Positions 8,584 to 16,748 of a stretch of DNA of 64,000 bases are shown here, piece after piece (the first letter of the stretch is position 1; each line of letters begins with the position of its first letter). Source of the DNA: CAMUQR01 sp963516005. GTDB taxonomy: Bacteria > Patescibacteriota > Saccharimonadia > Saccharimonadales > Saccharimonadaceae. The notes below the pieces were generated by a model. The model was not told the origin of the DNA. It saw only the letters and a list, made by a program, of their open reading frames with translations, and made no database searches. Where the stretch lies: contig CAUPYP010000001.1 of NCBI GenBank assembly GCA_963516005.1, positions 124,001 to 188,000 of the forward strand, given 5' to 3'. The position numbers and the translations under genes were made by a program.

Positions 8584-9884
8584 TGGCGAAAACGCAGTTT
8601 TTTGAAGTAACATTGGGTCCAGTGGTTGGGGGTGGTCAGACGATAGCTGATGTAATATTGGCGGATGGCGCGGTCAAAAAAGCTTTTATTTGGGGTGGAT
8701 TGCCTGGCGAAATGGTGCGGTTTCGGGTGACGAAAAAGCGCGCGGGCATTATCGAAGGTGTGGTGACAGAAGTGCTTCAATCGGCACCAGAGCGTGTAGC
8801 TCCTCGCGATGAGCTGGCGTATTTGGCGACTAGTCCGTGGCAAATTTATGACTGGCAATTCGAGTTGAAAACTAAGGCAGAATTGATTCGTCAAGCGTTT
8901 GCTGATCATAAAATTACGATTGAGGCGCCAACTGTGCAAACTGACCAGCAACAATATCACTACCGCAACAAAATGGAGTTTACATGGTGGTGGGATAACG
9001 ACACTCAGCGGGTGGAGTTAGCACATTATCAACGAGGTGCTAAAGGCAAAGTTATTACTAATGGTTCAAGTTTGGCGCGACCCGAAATTAACCAAATAGC
9101 ACGCCAGATTCGTGATTTAATCAATGCGAAAAACTGGCAAGCACGCCAGCTCAAAACTGTTCTCTTGCGCGCTAATCAGGCTGGCCAAGTCGTGGCGCAA
9201 TTATATGTGACTGATGAACAATTAACATTTAGCGAGACAGAATTTGCCAACTTAGGCATCGCAGGATTAGAGCTGATTTATTCTAATCCGAAAAGCCCAG
9301 CCAGCGTGATTTCAAAACGTTTACAAGTTTTCGGTCGGATGCGTTTATGTGATGAATTGAGCGGACTGGAGTTTAGTTATCCAGCCGAGAGTTTTTTTCA
9401 GATCAATTTACCGGTTTATCAAATGGCGTTGGATCAGATCAGTGTAAGCTTGTTAGACGAGCGACCAGTGGTGGATTTGTATAGTGGTGTTGGGACGATT
9501 GGTTTGAGTGTGGCCGGTGAACGTCAGCTGAAGTTAGTGGAGATTAATCAATCAGCGGTGACGGAAATGCGCCAGAATTTATTAAAACTTGGTCGCGACA
9601 CATCAGAAGCGGTGTTAGCGCCAGCTGAACAAGTGTTGGATTATATCACTAGCGATTGCCAATTAATTGTTGATCCACCGCGTGCTGGTTTACATCAAAA
9701 AGTCATTGAGCAAATTTTAAAAAATCGCCCGCAACGCGTGATTTATCTCAGTTGCAATGTGGCAACTCAGGCGCGTGACGTAGCGCTACTAGCAGAAGCT
9801 TATCGCATCACAGCAGTGACCGGGTTTAATTTCTTCCCTAAGACTCCACATATCGAAAACTTAGTAATTCTAGATTTGAAATAA
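8583..9884 (+). CDS. RlmD/TrmA-type RNA m5U methyltransferase lacking the Fe-S cysteines
   Basis: This SAM-dependent uracil-C5 methyltransferase (COG2265) probably acts on 23S rRNA or tRNA. The order is an N-terminal TRAM/OB domain (residues about 4-62), a linker, a central RNA-binding domain and a Rossmann fold. VVDLYSGVGTIGLS is the SAM motif, VDPPRAGL a catalytic motif, and YLSCNVATQARD carries the nucleophile Cys391. The start is GTG, overlapping the stop of the previous gene. Where the family normally has four cysteines for a 4Fe-4S cluster (around residues 70-95, ERVAPRDELAYLATSPW), there are none, so this copy cannot bind the cluster. RlmCD/RumA or TrmA cannot be told apart here. A bidirectional terminator follows. 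Confidence 0.88.
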   Translation: MAKTQFFEVTLGPVVGGGQTIADVILADGAVKKAFIWGGLPGEMVRFRVTKKRAGIIEGVVTEVLQSAPERVAPRDELAYLATSPWQIYDWQFELKTKAELIRQAFADHKITIEAPTVQTDQQQYHYRNKMEFTWWWDNDTQRVELAHYQRGAKGKVITNGSSLARPEINQIARQIRDLINAKNWQARQLKTVLLRANQAGQVVAQLYVTDEQLTFSETEFANLGIAGLELIYSNPKSPASVISKRLQVFGRMRLCDELSGLEFSYPAESFFQINLPVYQMALDQISVSLLDERPVVDLYSGVGTIGLSVAGERQLKLVEINQSAVTEMRQNLLKLGRDTSEAVLAPAEQVLDYITSDCQLIVDPPRAGLHQKVIEQILKNRPQRVIYLSCNVATQARDVALLAEAYRITAVTGFNFFPKTPHIENLVILDLK

Positions 9885-9931
9885 ACCCGAATAATCATCA
9901 CAGCAAATTCAGTGTCATAAAAGGATTTGTA

Positions 9932-9961
9932 AAACCCCGTCGGCAACAGTCGGCGGGGTTT
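9932..9961. terminator. bidirectional terminator between convergent genes
   Basis: AAACCCCG (9932-9939) and CGGGGTTT (9954-9961) form a GC-rich hairpin with A- and T-rich flanks on both sides. It lies between the methyltransferase gene (+) and the anchored protein gene (-). Confidence 0.75.
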
Positions 9962-9983
9962 AAACTATAAGTGTAAAAGACTA

Positions 9984-11315
9984 TTAGTCGTCGCTCAAGT
10001 CTTGTAAGGCTTTTGGAAGTGTTAAACTTGGAGTCTTGAGATTGTTGATTGGTGAGAACAGGCTACGCATCAAATCCTGTTGACTTTGCATAATCATCGT
10101 CTTGAGGTCGTTGAGATTCTTGGTGTTGGTTGGTAATTCAATTTTATCACTGACACCGTATTCGATATTCATATCAGCGGTGTAATTATTTTGAGTGATT
10201 TGCATTCCACTGATTAGCATTGTTTTAGGATCAACGCTCATGATAGTTTTAACGCCGTCAGGGTTTTTGGTTTCGCTCTTGTCGAGTAGTTTTTTGACTT
10301 CCTGGAAACATTGATTATCGCTGTGTTTATTGAGGCTGTCTTCGAGCATGCTCTTACTGAAAGCGACTTCGAAGCGACGTTGGTGGTCTTTTTGAGCGAG
10401 CTCTTGTTTAACCTCGATAAATTGTAAGAGCGAGAGATTTTTTTCATTGTGACATTTGCTCATCAAATCTTTGAGCTCAGGCATTGATTTAACCTTGTCG
10501 GTTTTGGCGCTATCGACAGCTTCTTTGAAGTCGCCTTCGCTAAGCATAAACCATTGATTGTTGACTTTTTGGTAAAGTTGGTTAATAAAACTAGTGAAAA
10601 AGGCAGTTTGACCGAGTTGTTGGGACGATGGCAGAAGTGCATTAACCATCGATAAGATTTTTTTGTCGAGATTAAGTTTGAGATAAAAATTCTGCTTAGC
10701 GCCGTCCATCATTAGCTCAATCTTACTGCTACCAATCATCGGATGATCAATTCCGAATTGAAGCTTGCCGAGCTGAGAAGTCGGATCAAATAGCATCTCA
10801 CCTTTGACGGTTTGTTGAGAAGTAGCGCCGTCTTGTTTGCCAGCGGTGATGTTTTGAGTGATTTTGAGAGGTTTTTTATTTGCCAGGGTAGTTTGTGTCG
10901 CACGATCCATGAAGTTTTGTGGTTGGTTGTCAATGACCAAAAACTTGTAAGCTGCTGCTCCACCGCCTAATAAAACGACTAATCCGATAATAATGCCGAT
11001 AATTAAGCCGGTTTTCTTTTTCTTTGGTTGTGCATCAGTAGCGGGAGCTGGAGCAACTGTAGTCGGTGTATCAGCTAGCTTGTTGTCGGTTGGCGGAATG
11101 TCTTTAGTCTCTTCGGCAGTTGTTGCGACATCATCAGTTTTAGACGTGTCAGAAGTATTTTCTGGGTGGCTATCCTCGCCCATTTCCAGGCTGGTCAGTT
11201 CATCGATTTGGCTAGTTGGTTCTTCGGTGGCATCAATGTCTTTTGTCGCCTCGGCTATTGTGTCTTTTTCAGGTGTTATGTCTTTAGCATCAGATGTCTT
11301 GTTAGGAGTGTCCAT
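9984..11315 (-). CDS. membrane-anchored surface protein with acidic N-terminal tail (paralogue of next gene)
   Basis: This 443-residue protein has an acidic, Thr/Pro-rich disordered cytoplasmic tail (1-97), a KKKKTG stop signal, one membrane helix (about 102-125) and a large extracytoplasmic domain. The outer domain resembles that of the neighbouring gene: a KGEMLFD strand, FYLKLNLD, NNQWFML, a Cys-containing loop and a closing strand pair. Each has two paired cysteines in similar places. The start ATG has an AAAGGGA ribosome site six bases upstream. I know no named domain; it may be a LolA/LppX-like curved sheet that binds lipid, but that is a guess. The orientation (N in, C out) is inferred from the charge bias. 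Confidence 0.75.
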   Translation of the reverse strand: MDTPNKTSDAKDITPEKDTIAEATKDIDATEEPTSQIDELTSLEMGEDSHPENTSDTSKTDDVATTAEETKDIPPTDNKLADTPTTVAPAPATDAQPKKKKTGLIIGIIIGLVVLLGGGAAAYKFLVIDNQPQNFMDRATQTTLANKKPLKITQNITAGKQDGATSQQTVKGEMLFDPTSQLGKLQFGIDHPMIGSSKIELMMDGAKQNFYLKLNLDKKILSMVNALLPSSQQLGQTAFFTSFINQLYQKVNNQWFMLSEGDFKEAVDSAKTDKVKSMPELKDLMSKCHNEKNLSLLQFIEVKQELAQKDHQRRFEVAFSKSMLEDSLNKHSDNQCFQEVKKLLDKSETKNPDGVKTIMSVDPKTMLISGMQITQNNYTADMNIEYGVSDKIELPTNTKNLNDLKTMIMQSQQDLMRSLFSPINNLKTPSLTLPKALQDLSDD

Positions 11316-11381
11316 AAATCCCTTTCTGTGATTTTAGTAATTAATTATTGCTTTAATTGTATAACATTTACCCAAAAAGTG

Positions 11382-12500
11382 CTAACGTTTTGTGGTTGTT
11401 TGGGTAAAGTTTTTCACTTCACGGTCAAGGTCTTTAATTAGGCTTGAGGCGTAGAGGTAGTTCGGCTCGGCCGATTCGATACCATCTTGAAGTGGCGAAA
11501 AATCAAGTCGGGCGCGATAGCGAATAGCACCATCACTCGCCTGCTGAAAAGCAATCACTTTTTGCGGTAAAAATCCATTGGCACTGGTGTGAATGGTGAC
11601 GTGAAGGTCTTTGAGACGATTGATAATGTTATTTTGTGCGTCAGGAGTTTGGAGATTTTTAAAACATGGATGGTATTTATTGGCATCCGAGCGTGTCACC
11701 TGCAAAAACTTCGATGGATTAAACTTGAGATTGACGATCTGTTGGGAATTGTCAGAATGTTCGGCGTCCCAAAAACGATAGCGCAAAAATACCGCCTCGG
11801 ATAAAAAGCACAAATCAAGCGCCTGTTCGGAGTTGTTAGCAAGCATGGTTTTGACTAGAGAGTGATCAAGCTTGAGCCATTGTTGCGTGGTTTGTTGACT
11901 AATCAAATCAGTTAAATGCTGGTTTAAGGCGACGAACTGTTTGTCGTTTAGTTTGAAGCGAGATGGCTGATTATACAGGCGTTGAATATTCGGCATGATT
12001 TCATGAAACGGCTCAAGATTAGCGAGAAAATTAAGCGGTTGTGATGCTGGCTTACGGTCGTGTTGCAGGTTAAGCTTCAAAAAATAACTGTCGTGCTGAG
12101 GCATGATTTTGAGTGTTGGCCGTGCGTTATAAAACAAATCACTGGTCGGTCGCAACTCCAGATTGATGACTTGACGGTCCTTATTCAAATATAATGTACC
12201 TTTCGTGTGATGATCAGCTAAATTAGCATCGGGCGAATCACCGTAGATAAAATCAACTTTCAGCGGAAGATGATTATTGCTCAAGGCTTCAAATACCCGA
12301 AACTCAGGATTGTTAGACTGAAGACGTGCGGTCTGAGTTTGTAAATTAAAATTGTGAACGATTCTTGAAGCGATCCACCATACGCCAATAATCAGCATCG
12401 CTAAGACCGCCCACATCATCACTGTTTTGGGTTCAATGGTGCGTTCGGTGAGATTGGTGCGCTGGGATTGTTGATTTTGATGGTCAGAAAAAACCGGCAT
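11382..12500 (-). CDS. membrane-anchored surface protein, paralogue of the downstream gene
   Basis: This 372-residue protein has a short cytoplasmic N-terminus, one membrane helix (about 27-45) and an extracytoplasmic domain. It matches the downstream gene in order of elements: KGTLYLNKD, a SYFLKLNLQ strand, an RLYNQPS linker, TQQWLKLDHSL, then YHPCFKNL and a final strand rich in alternating polar residues. Tandem duplication followed by strong divergence is the simplest reading. A TATAAT box at 12511-12516 ends ten bases before the ATG and no Shine-Dalgarno sequence is present, so the leader is very short. The function is unknown; the surface location is inferred from topology. Confidence 0.72.
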   Translation of the reverse strand: MPVFSDHQNQQSQRTNLTERTIEPKTVMMWAVLAMLIIGVWWIASRIVHNFNLQTQTARLQSNNPEFRVFEALSNNHLPLKVDFIYGDSPDANLADHHTKGTLYLNKDRQVINLELRPTSDLFYNARPTLKIMPQHDSYFLKLNLQHDRKPASQPLNFLANLEPFHEIMPNIQRLYNQPSRFKLNDKQFVALNQHLTDLISQQTTQQWLKLDHSLVKTMLANNSEQALDLCFLSEAVFLRYRFWDAEHSDNSQQIVNLKFNPSKFLQVTRSDANKYHPCFKNLQTPDAQNNIINRLKDLHVTIHTSANGFLPQKVIAFQQASDGAIRYRARLDFSPLQDGIESAEPNYLYASSLIKDLDREVKNFTQTTTKR

Positions 12501-12583
12501 AGTGCCTAATATTATACCAAAACAGCACTAAAAAGCTAATGGTTTTGGTGGCGATTTTTAAAAAGTTATTATACAATAAAACC

Positions 12584-14944
12584 ATGATTCAATACCTACA
12601 AATTATTCGTCGGCATTTAACTACGCCAATTTTTTTAATTATTTTGTTTTTATCAATGGTGCTGTTGTTTTTGGGTGAGCGTCAAGACGCCTTGTTCGTG
12701 ACTGGCGCGGCGCTGGTGAATACATTATTTGGTATGATTCAGGAGTTTCGGGCGACGATTACTTTGCGTAAAATTGAACTCATGTCGAAGCCTAAAGTGA
12801 AGATTCTAAACGGTAAAAAAATCATTGAAGTCGATTATAAAGCAGTAAAAGTTGGCGATGTGTTGTTGGTAGAAATTGGCGATGAAATGCCAGTTGATGG
12901 TCAGGTGCTGGAATCGTCTGGACTAGAGTGCGATGAGTCAATTCTAACCGGCGAATCACGACCAGTTCGCAAAAAAGCTAAAGACGTGGTTTATGCTTCG
13001 AGCATTGTCGTGGCGGGCAGTGCCAAAATCCTCTCAACTCATGTCGGTGAAGAAACTAAGACTGGTCAAATGGTTAAAAAACTCAAAAGCTATACCCCGC
13101 AACTAACTCCGCTTCAAAAAATGCTCACCAAAACAATTCAGCATTTGACGGTGTTGTCGCTGGTAATGGCGGCGATATTTTACACGGTGTACAGCTTTAA
13201 TAATGTGGAGTTTGTGAAGATTGTTAAAACCATCACCACGGCAGCGATTACGGTTGTACCTGAGGGGCTATTGCTGGCTAGTACGGTGTTTTTAGCATAT
13301 GGCTCGCTGAAATTAACCCAGGCTAAGGTCTTGCCACAGAAGTTGTCGGCAATCGAAAGCATGGCGTTGATTGATGTGTTGTGTGTGGATAAAACCGGCA
13401 CGCTGACCAGTCCAGAAATTACGTTTGATGAGTTACATTGGCTGGGTGAATTTTCACTCAGTCAAAAAAACGGTTTTCAGACGGCACTCGGTTATTTGGC
13501 ACGTGAATCAAAATCGCCTAACGCTACGACTGAGGCTTTGGCACGGGAAATGCCGTCGGGCATTGGTTATCGAGTGCTGGACGAATTAGCGTTTTCATCA
13601 ACCAAAAAAATGAGCGGTATTAAGATCAAGCGTCTAGTCGGTGGTTATAATATCGTGCTGGGCGCGCCAGAATTTGTGGCCAAAATCGCCAAACTTAGCC
13701 CAGACGCTAAACAGCATCTCAATGAGCTTAACGCGCAAGGTTTGCGCACGCTTCTACTGGCGTCATTGCCGATGGAGGCGAGCTTTGCAGATTTGGATAA
13801 AAAAACTAAACCACAGGCCGAACCGATCGCGCTAGTGACCTTGAAGAATTACTTGCGTGATGGCGTGGTGGAGACGATTGAGTATTTGCAATCTAACGGT
13901 ATTACGCTCAAAGTGATTTCTGGTGATAACCCAGCGACCGTCTCGTTTATCGCTAAACAAGCTGGCATTGCCCGGTTCGATCAAACTATTACCGGTGAGG
14001 AGCTCGAGAAATTAAAGGGTGAGAAATGGGATAAAACGGTGCTGGCGACAACGATTTTTGCGCGAGTTTTGCCTCATCAAAAAGAAAAAATTATCGCCAC
14101 TTACAAAAAGCATGGTTTTTATACTGGTATGGTTGGCGACGGTGTGAATGACGCGTTGGCGCTGAAACAATCGGATTTGGGCGTGGCGATGCAAGCTGGT
14201 GCGGCGGCGACTCGGCGAATTTCGGATATCGTGCTTCTGAATAACAGTTTTAATTCCCTACCGATGGGTATGGAACTCGGCAATCGGATTATTCAATCAA
14301 TTGAGATGATCGCTTGTTTATTTTTCCATAAAATTATTTTTGGAGTGACGCTGTCGGTACTGACACTACTGAGCGGATTGATTTATCCATTTTCACCACG
14401 ACATTTGACATTTATGAATATGTTTTTGGTGACACTACCGACGGTGATTTTTACGATTTTTCCTCCCTTACCTCGCCAGCGTTTGAACCCAAAAAACTTC
14501 TGGAAAGATACACTGTTTAATATTGCACCGCTGGGCGTACTGAGCGGAATTGGGATTTACGGTGCGTATGTGATTTCGTTGATGCTAGCACCAAAAGGCA
14601 CAATCGGGAGCGCGACCGTGACAGTGCTGGTGACGACGTTCTTCGGGATGTTCGCGGTGCGGATTATTAACCTGATTTTTGATACGCGTCAGAGCCAAAC
14701 TGCAAAACTAGCGACGATTAGTTATGTGCTAGCTTCAACGTTAATTGCGCTGACCAGTTTTGGATTTAAAATTACCCGTGATTTCTTTAATTTTTACCAG
14801 CCGGATTTTTGGTCAACGGTGATTGGGTTTGGATTTGTGACGTTCGTGGCAGTGATTCAATATCGCGTGGCGAAGCTTAAACGCTACGCTCGGCAAAAAG
14901 CCGCCGAAGCCGATTCTGAGCAAAGTGCGTCTGATTTAAGCTAA
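12584..14944 (+). CDS. P-type cation-transporting ATPase without N-terminal metal-binding domain
   Basis: This P-type ATPase of 786 aa has membrane helices 1-2 (about residues 12-52), the actuator TGES (122-125), PEGLLLAS in helix 4, phosphorylation site DKTGTLT (Asp269), an abbreviated nucleotide domain, a MVGDGVNDALAL hinge and six C-terminal helices. The PEGL motif and lack of CPC or heavy-metal domains place it near the P2 (Ca/Mg type) group rather than copper exporters; the ion is unknown. The ATG at 12584 is preferred over one 45 bases upstream because TACAAT (12572-12577) ends six bases before it, as at many genes here. A second P-type ATPase of different architecture is encoded at 20120-22639. 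Confidence 0.88.
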   Translation: MIQYLQIIRRHLTTPIFLIILFLSMVLLFLGERQDALFVTGAALVNTLFGMIQEFRATITLRKIELMSKPKVKILNGKKIIEVDYKAVKVGDVLLVEIGDEMPVDGQVLESSGLECDESILTGESRPVRKKAKDVVYASSIVVAGSAKILSTHVGEETKTGQMVKKLKSYTPQLTPLQKMLTKTIQHLTVLSLVMAAIFYTVYSFNNVEFVKIVKTITTAAITVVPEGLLLASTVFLAYGSLKLTQAKVLPQKLSAIESMALIDVLCVDKTGTLTSPEITFDELHWLGEFSLSQKNGFQTALGYLARESKSPNATTEALAREMPSGIGYRVLDELAFSSTKKMSGIKIKRLVGGYNIVLGAPEFVAKIAKLSPDAKQHLNELNAQGLRTLLLASLPMEASFADLDKKTKPQAEPIALVTLKNYLRDGVVETIEYLQSNGITLKVISGDNPATVSFIAKQAGIARFDQTITGEELEKLKGEKWDKTVLATTIFARVLPHQKEKIIATYKKHGFYTGMVGDGVNDALALKQSDLGVAMQAGAAATRRISDIVLLNNSFNSLPMGMELGNRIIQSIEMIACLFFHKIIFGVTLSVLTLLSGLIYPFSPRHLTFMNMFLVTLPTVIFTIFPPLPRQRLNPKNFWKDTLFNIAPLGVLSGIGIYGAYVISLMLAPKGTIGSATVTVLVTTFFGMFAVRIINLIFDTRQSQTAKLATISYVLASTLIALTSFGFKITRDFFNFYQPDFWSTVIGFGFVTFVAVIQYRVAKLKRYARQKAAEADSEQSASDLS

Positions 14945-14963
14945 ATATGATACAATACTTCTT

Positions 14964-15419
14964 ATGAAAATCTTATTAATTAGTTTTTTGATGGCGGCGG
15001 TACCGTTGATAGAACAGCGTGGAGCGATTCCTTATGGCATTTTTAGCGGTCAGCCGGCTTGGTTGGTATTTTTGGTGGCTCTAGCGGGCAGTGTTTTGCC
15101 GGTACCATTTATTCTGCTGATGTTTAACAAAATCTATCAGTGGCTATTGAAATGGAAGTTTTTTGGCCGAATTGTCAAACATATCGATAAAAAAATCGCC
15201 AAAAACCAAGCCACTTTTGAAAAATACGAAGAATTAGCGCTAATTATCTTCATCGCGATTCCACTGCCAACAACCGGTTTGTGGACTGGTAGTGCGATTG
15301 CGTCTTTTTTGAAATTAGATTTTAAAAAATCATTGTTCTGCGCGGTAATTGGCGGAACTTTGTCAGCGGGAATTATTACGGCGCTGTGCGTGTTTATTCC
15401 AAATTTATTTAGTCACTAA
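14964..15419 (+). CDS. COG2426 small membrane protein (putative small multidrug export family)
   Basis: This 151-residue integral membrane protein has four hydrophobic stretches and the family hallmarks PLIEQRGAIPYGI near residue 15 and a PLPTTGLWTGSAIA motif near residue 95. The family (PF06695) has been named after a putative drug export role, but firm evidence is scant; it is related to the DedA/VTT fold group. TACAAT at 14951-14956 ends seven bases before the ATG, which suggests a leaderless transcript separate from the P-type ATPase gene that ends 19 bases upstream. It is convergent with the pilin-like gene. Confidence 0.85.
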   Translation: MKILLISFLMAAVPLIEQRGAIPYGIFSGQPAWLVFLVALAGSVLPVPFILLMFNKIYQWLLKWKFFGRIVKHIDKKIAKNQATFEKYEELALIIFIAIPLPTTGLWTGSAIASFLKLDFKKSLFCAVIGGTLSAGIITALCVFIPNLFSH

Positions 15420-15435
15420 GATGGCAGACGGGCTA

Positions 15436-16062
15436 TTATGGCGTATCAGTCATTGGCGCTTTAATTGGTAGTGCGCAATAATTTGATTCGTAAGTTTTGC
15501 CATCTTTGGTGACTCTGAGGCGATTATAGCGTTGGACATTAGTTTTGAGCTGTCCAGGCATACTTTTTTGCGTATAAAAATACTGTGGAAGGCGGGTTTC
15601 TTGGCCAGTCATAGATTCCATCCAGACCGCTTCGTCGAGTGAGCAATCGGTCGAATTACCAATAAAATACACTAAGAACGAATAGGTGTAAGTCTTATCG
15701 TCGAGTTTAAAACAAGTAGTTGCGCCGTGCGGGCAATGAAAAACAATGCTACTGTCGGGAATGTTTGCGCCCATGAAATAATTTGTGGTTTTGACATTCT
15801 GGGGGTTTTTGAGTTTAAACAGCTCGCGCAGTGCAACGCCAAGTGAAGCTAGTGGTTGTGGAGTTGGTTTTTCGTCGAAGGCTTTAATTTCAAGTTGATC
15901 CTTGATGCTACGGGTATTTTTGGCAACTTCGGTGACGCGAGCTTTTTCGCGTGAGACATTCCAGTTGGAATATAGCAAGGTTGAGATAATACCAATGACG
16001 GCAATGACAATCGTTAGTTCTAGCAAAGTAAAGCCAGATTTGAGAAATGAGGCGCTTTTCAT
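15436..16062 (-). CDS. type IV pilin-like protein (prepilin with N-methylation motif)
   Basis: Residues 1-33 are a textbook class III prepilin leader: a short basic leader MKSASFLKSG, cleavage after Gly10, Phe11 as the first mature residue, Glu15 at mature position +5, and a hydrophobic helix (TLLELTIVIAVIGII). The 198-residue mature protein is long for a major pilin and more like a minor or pseudopilin; cysteines are present in pairs (HCPHGATTC, and later CSL and YCALP). It would be cut by a PilD peptidase, not seen in this window, and built into a pilus on the cell surface. TATAAT at 16070-16075 ends seven bases before the ATG (leaderless). No other pilus gene is adjacent. Confidence 0.9.
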   Translation of the reverse strand: MKSASFLKSGFTLLELTIVIAVIGIISTLLYSNWNVSREKARVTEVAKNTRSIKDQLEIKAFDEKPTPQPLASLGVALRELFKLKNPQNVKTTNYFMGANIPDSSIVFHCPHGATTCFKLDDKTYTYSFLVYFIGNSTDCSLDEAVWMESMTGQETRLPQYFYTQKSMPGQLKTNVQRYNRLRVTKDGKTYESNYCALPIKAPMTDTP

Positions 16063-16112
16063 GCGTTAAATTATATGCTTATGTTTTTGTGCTGTCAAAT
16101 CCAAACACGCTC

Positions 16113-16141
16113 TAGACATTTTCGTGGTGGTGCGTTATAAT
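16113..16141 (+). promoter_or_regulatory. promoter of tRNA-Gln
   Basis: TAGACA (16113-16118), a 17-base spacer and TATAAT (16136-16141) lie 32 bases upstream of the tRNA. Confidence 0.8.
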
Positions 16142-16173
16142 ATAGCTTGATTTAAGATTTTTAAATCAACCAT

Positions 16174-16248
16174 TGGGGATTCGCCAAGTGGTAAGGCACT
16201 GGGTTTTGGTCCCAGCATTCGGGGGTTCGAATCCCTCATCCCCAGCCA
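16174..16248 (+). tRNA. tRNA-Gln (anticodon TTG), CCA encoded
   Basis: The cloverleaf is complete: acceptor TGGGGAT pairs with ATCCCCA, the anticodon arm is CTGGG-TTTTGGT-CCCAG with anticodon TTG, and the T-loop is GGTTCGAATCC. The discriminator is G16245 and the CCA end is encoded at 16246-16248. It marks the left edge of the accessory island with the HTH-HEPN gene. Confidence 0.97.
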
Positions 16249-16261
16249 AATGGAATTTTCT

Positions 16262-16295
16262 CTAAATCCACCATTAAATTATATGGTGGATTTAG
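16262..16295 (+). terminator. hairpin after tRNA-Gln
   Basis: CTAAATCCACCAT (16262-16274) and its exact complement (16283-16295) form a 13-bp stem with an 8-base loop, followed by CTTTATAA. It is probably the tRNA terminator although the T-run is short. Confidence 0.7.
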
Positions 16296-16577
16296 CTTTA
16301 TAACAGATACGGCATTATCGCCGGATAAATCATTCAAGATAGTTATTTTTTATCGTCGTGGGTCTTTAGGGCTATTATTTCAATAATTTGAATTTTTACC
16401 TAACCAAACTTTCTTACAAATTACCCCCCCTGATCGGAAGATATGTAGGGTTTTTGGTAACTCTCTTAAGAAGAAGTCTAATAGAATAAAACATTGTTGT
16501 CACAGAAACGACTGCTAGTAAGGATGGTATGTTCGACAATAGAATGCGTGTGAAGGTATATGGATAGGAGGCGTAGC

Positions 16578-16628
16578 ATGGGTGATTCAAGCGGGATTGT
16601 GTCAAAAATCAACGAAATAGTGCAATAA
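16578..16628 (+). CDS. possible 16-residue peptide with strong ribosome-binding site
   Basis: An ATG six bases after GGAGG (16567-16571) opens a 16-codon frame reading MGDSSGIVSKINEIVQ. An in-frame ATG at 16560 would add six basic residues. The ribosome site is one of the better ones in the window, which is odd for random DNA. It could be a leader peptide, a remnant or chance. Confidence 0.25.
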   Translation: MGDSSGIVSKINEIVQ

Positions 16629-16713
16629 ATGTTTAATGACTTCCATAAATATTCTTATTAGCTAGCAAAAATTAGGAGAGTTTGACTGATTAAAACAAAA
16701 CTTTAATAAAGTA

Positions 16714-16742
16714 TTGATTAACTTTATAAAGTTATTTATACT
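16714..16742 (+). promoter_or_regulatory. promoter of the HTH-HEPN gene
   Basis: TTGATT (16714-16719), a 17-base spacer and TATACT (16737-16742) are followed six bases later by the ATG, so the transcript would begin at the start codon. The region around it (ACTTTAATAAAGT, and ACTTTATAAAGT) contains two related palindromes that overlap the spacer and could be operators for the protein's own HTH domain. Confidence 0.7.
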
Positions 16743-16748
16743 AGAGAT

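Larger units (their letters stand above)
16296..16748. other. intergenic stretch between tRNA-Gln and the HTH-HEPN gene
   Basis: About 450 bases hold no convincing long gene. The only coding hint is a tiny frame at 16578-16628 with a perfect GGAGG six bases upstream. A 63-codon minus-strand frame (16414-16605) has no start signals and looks random. The composition is more AT-rich than the core genes. It may be the left flank of an inserted island. Confidence 0.6.

Noticed and set aside
8580..8960. 126-codon minus-strand frame inside the RNA methyltransferase gene
   Set aside because: Antisense to the conserved TRAM and linker region; amino acid make-up (many Arg, His, Tyr, Cys) is typical of a shadow frame.
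10993..11331. 112-codon plus-strand frame rich in Ser and Val
   Set aside because: It is the antisense of the acidic Thr/Pro tail and membrane helix of the anchored protein, which explains its composition.
12539..12583. Upstream ATG of the P-type ATPase gene
   Set aside because: It would place the TACAAT box inside the gene; the later ATG has the six-base gap seen at many genes here.
16414..16605. 63-codon minus-strand frame between tRNA-Gln and the HTH-HEPN gene
   Set aside because: No promoter or ribosome site and irregular composition.
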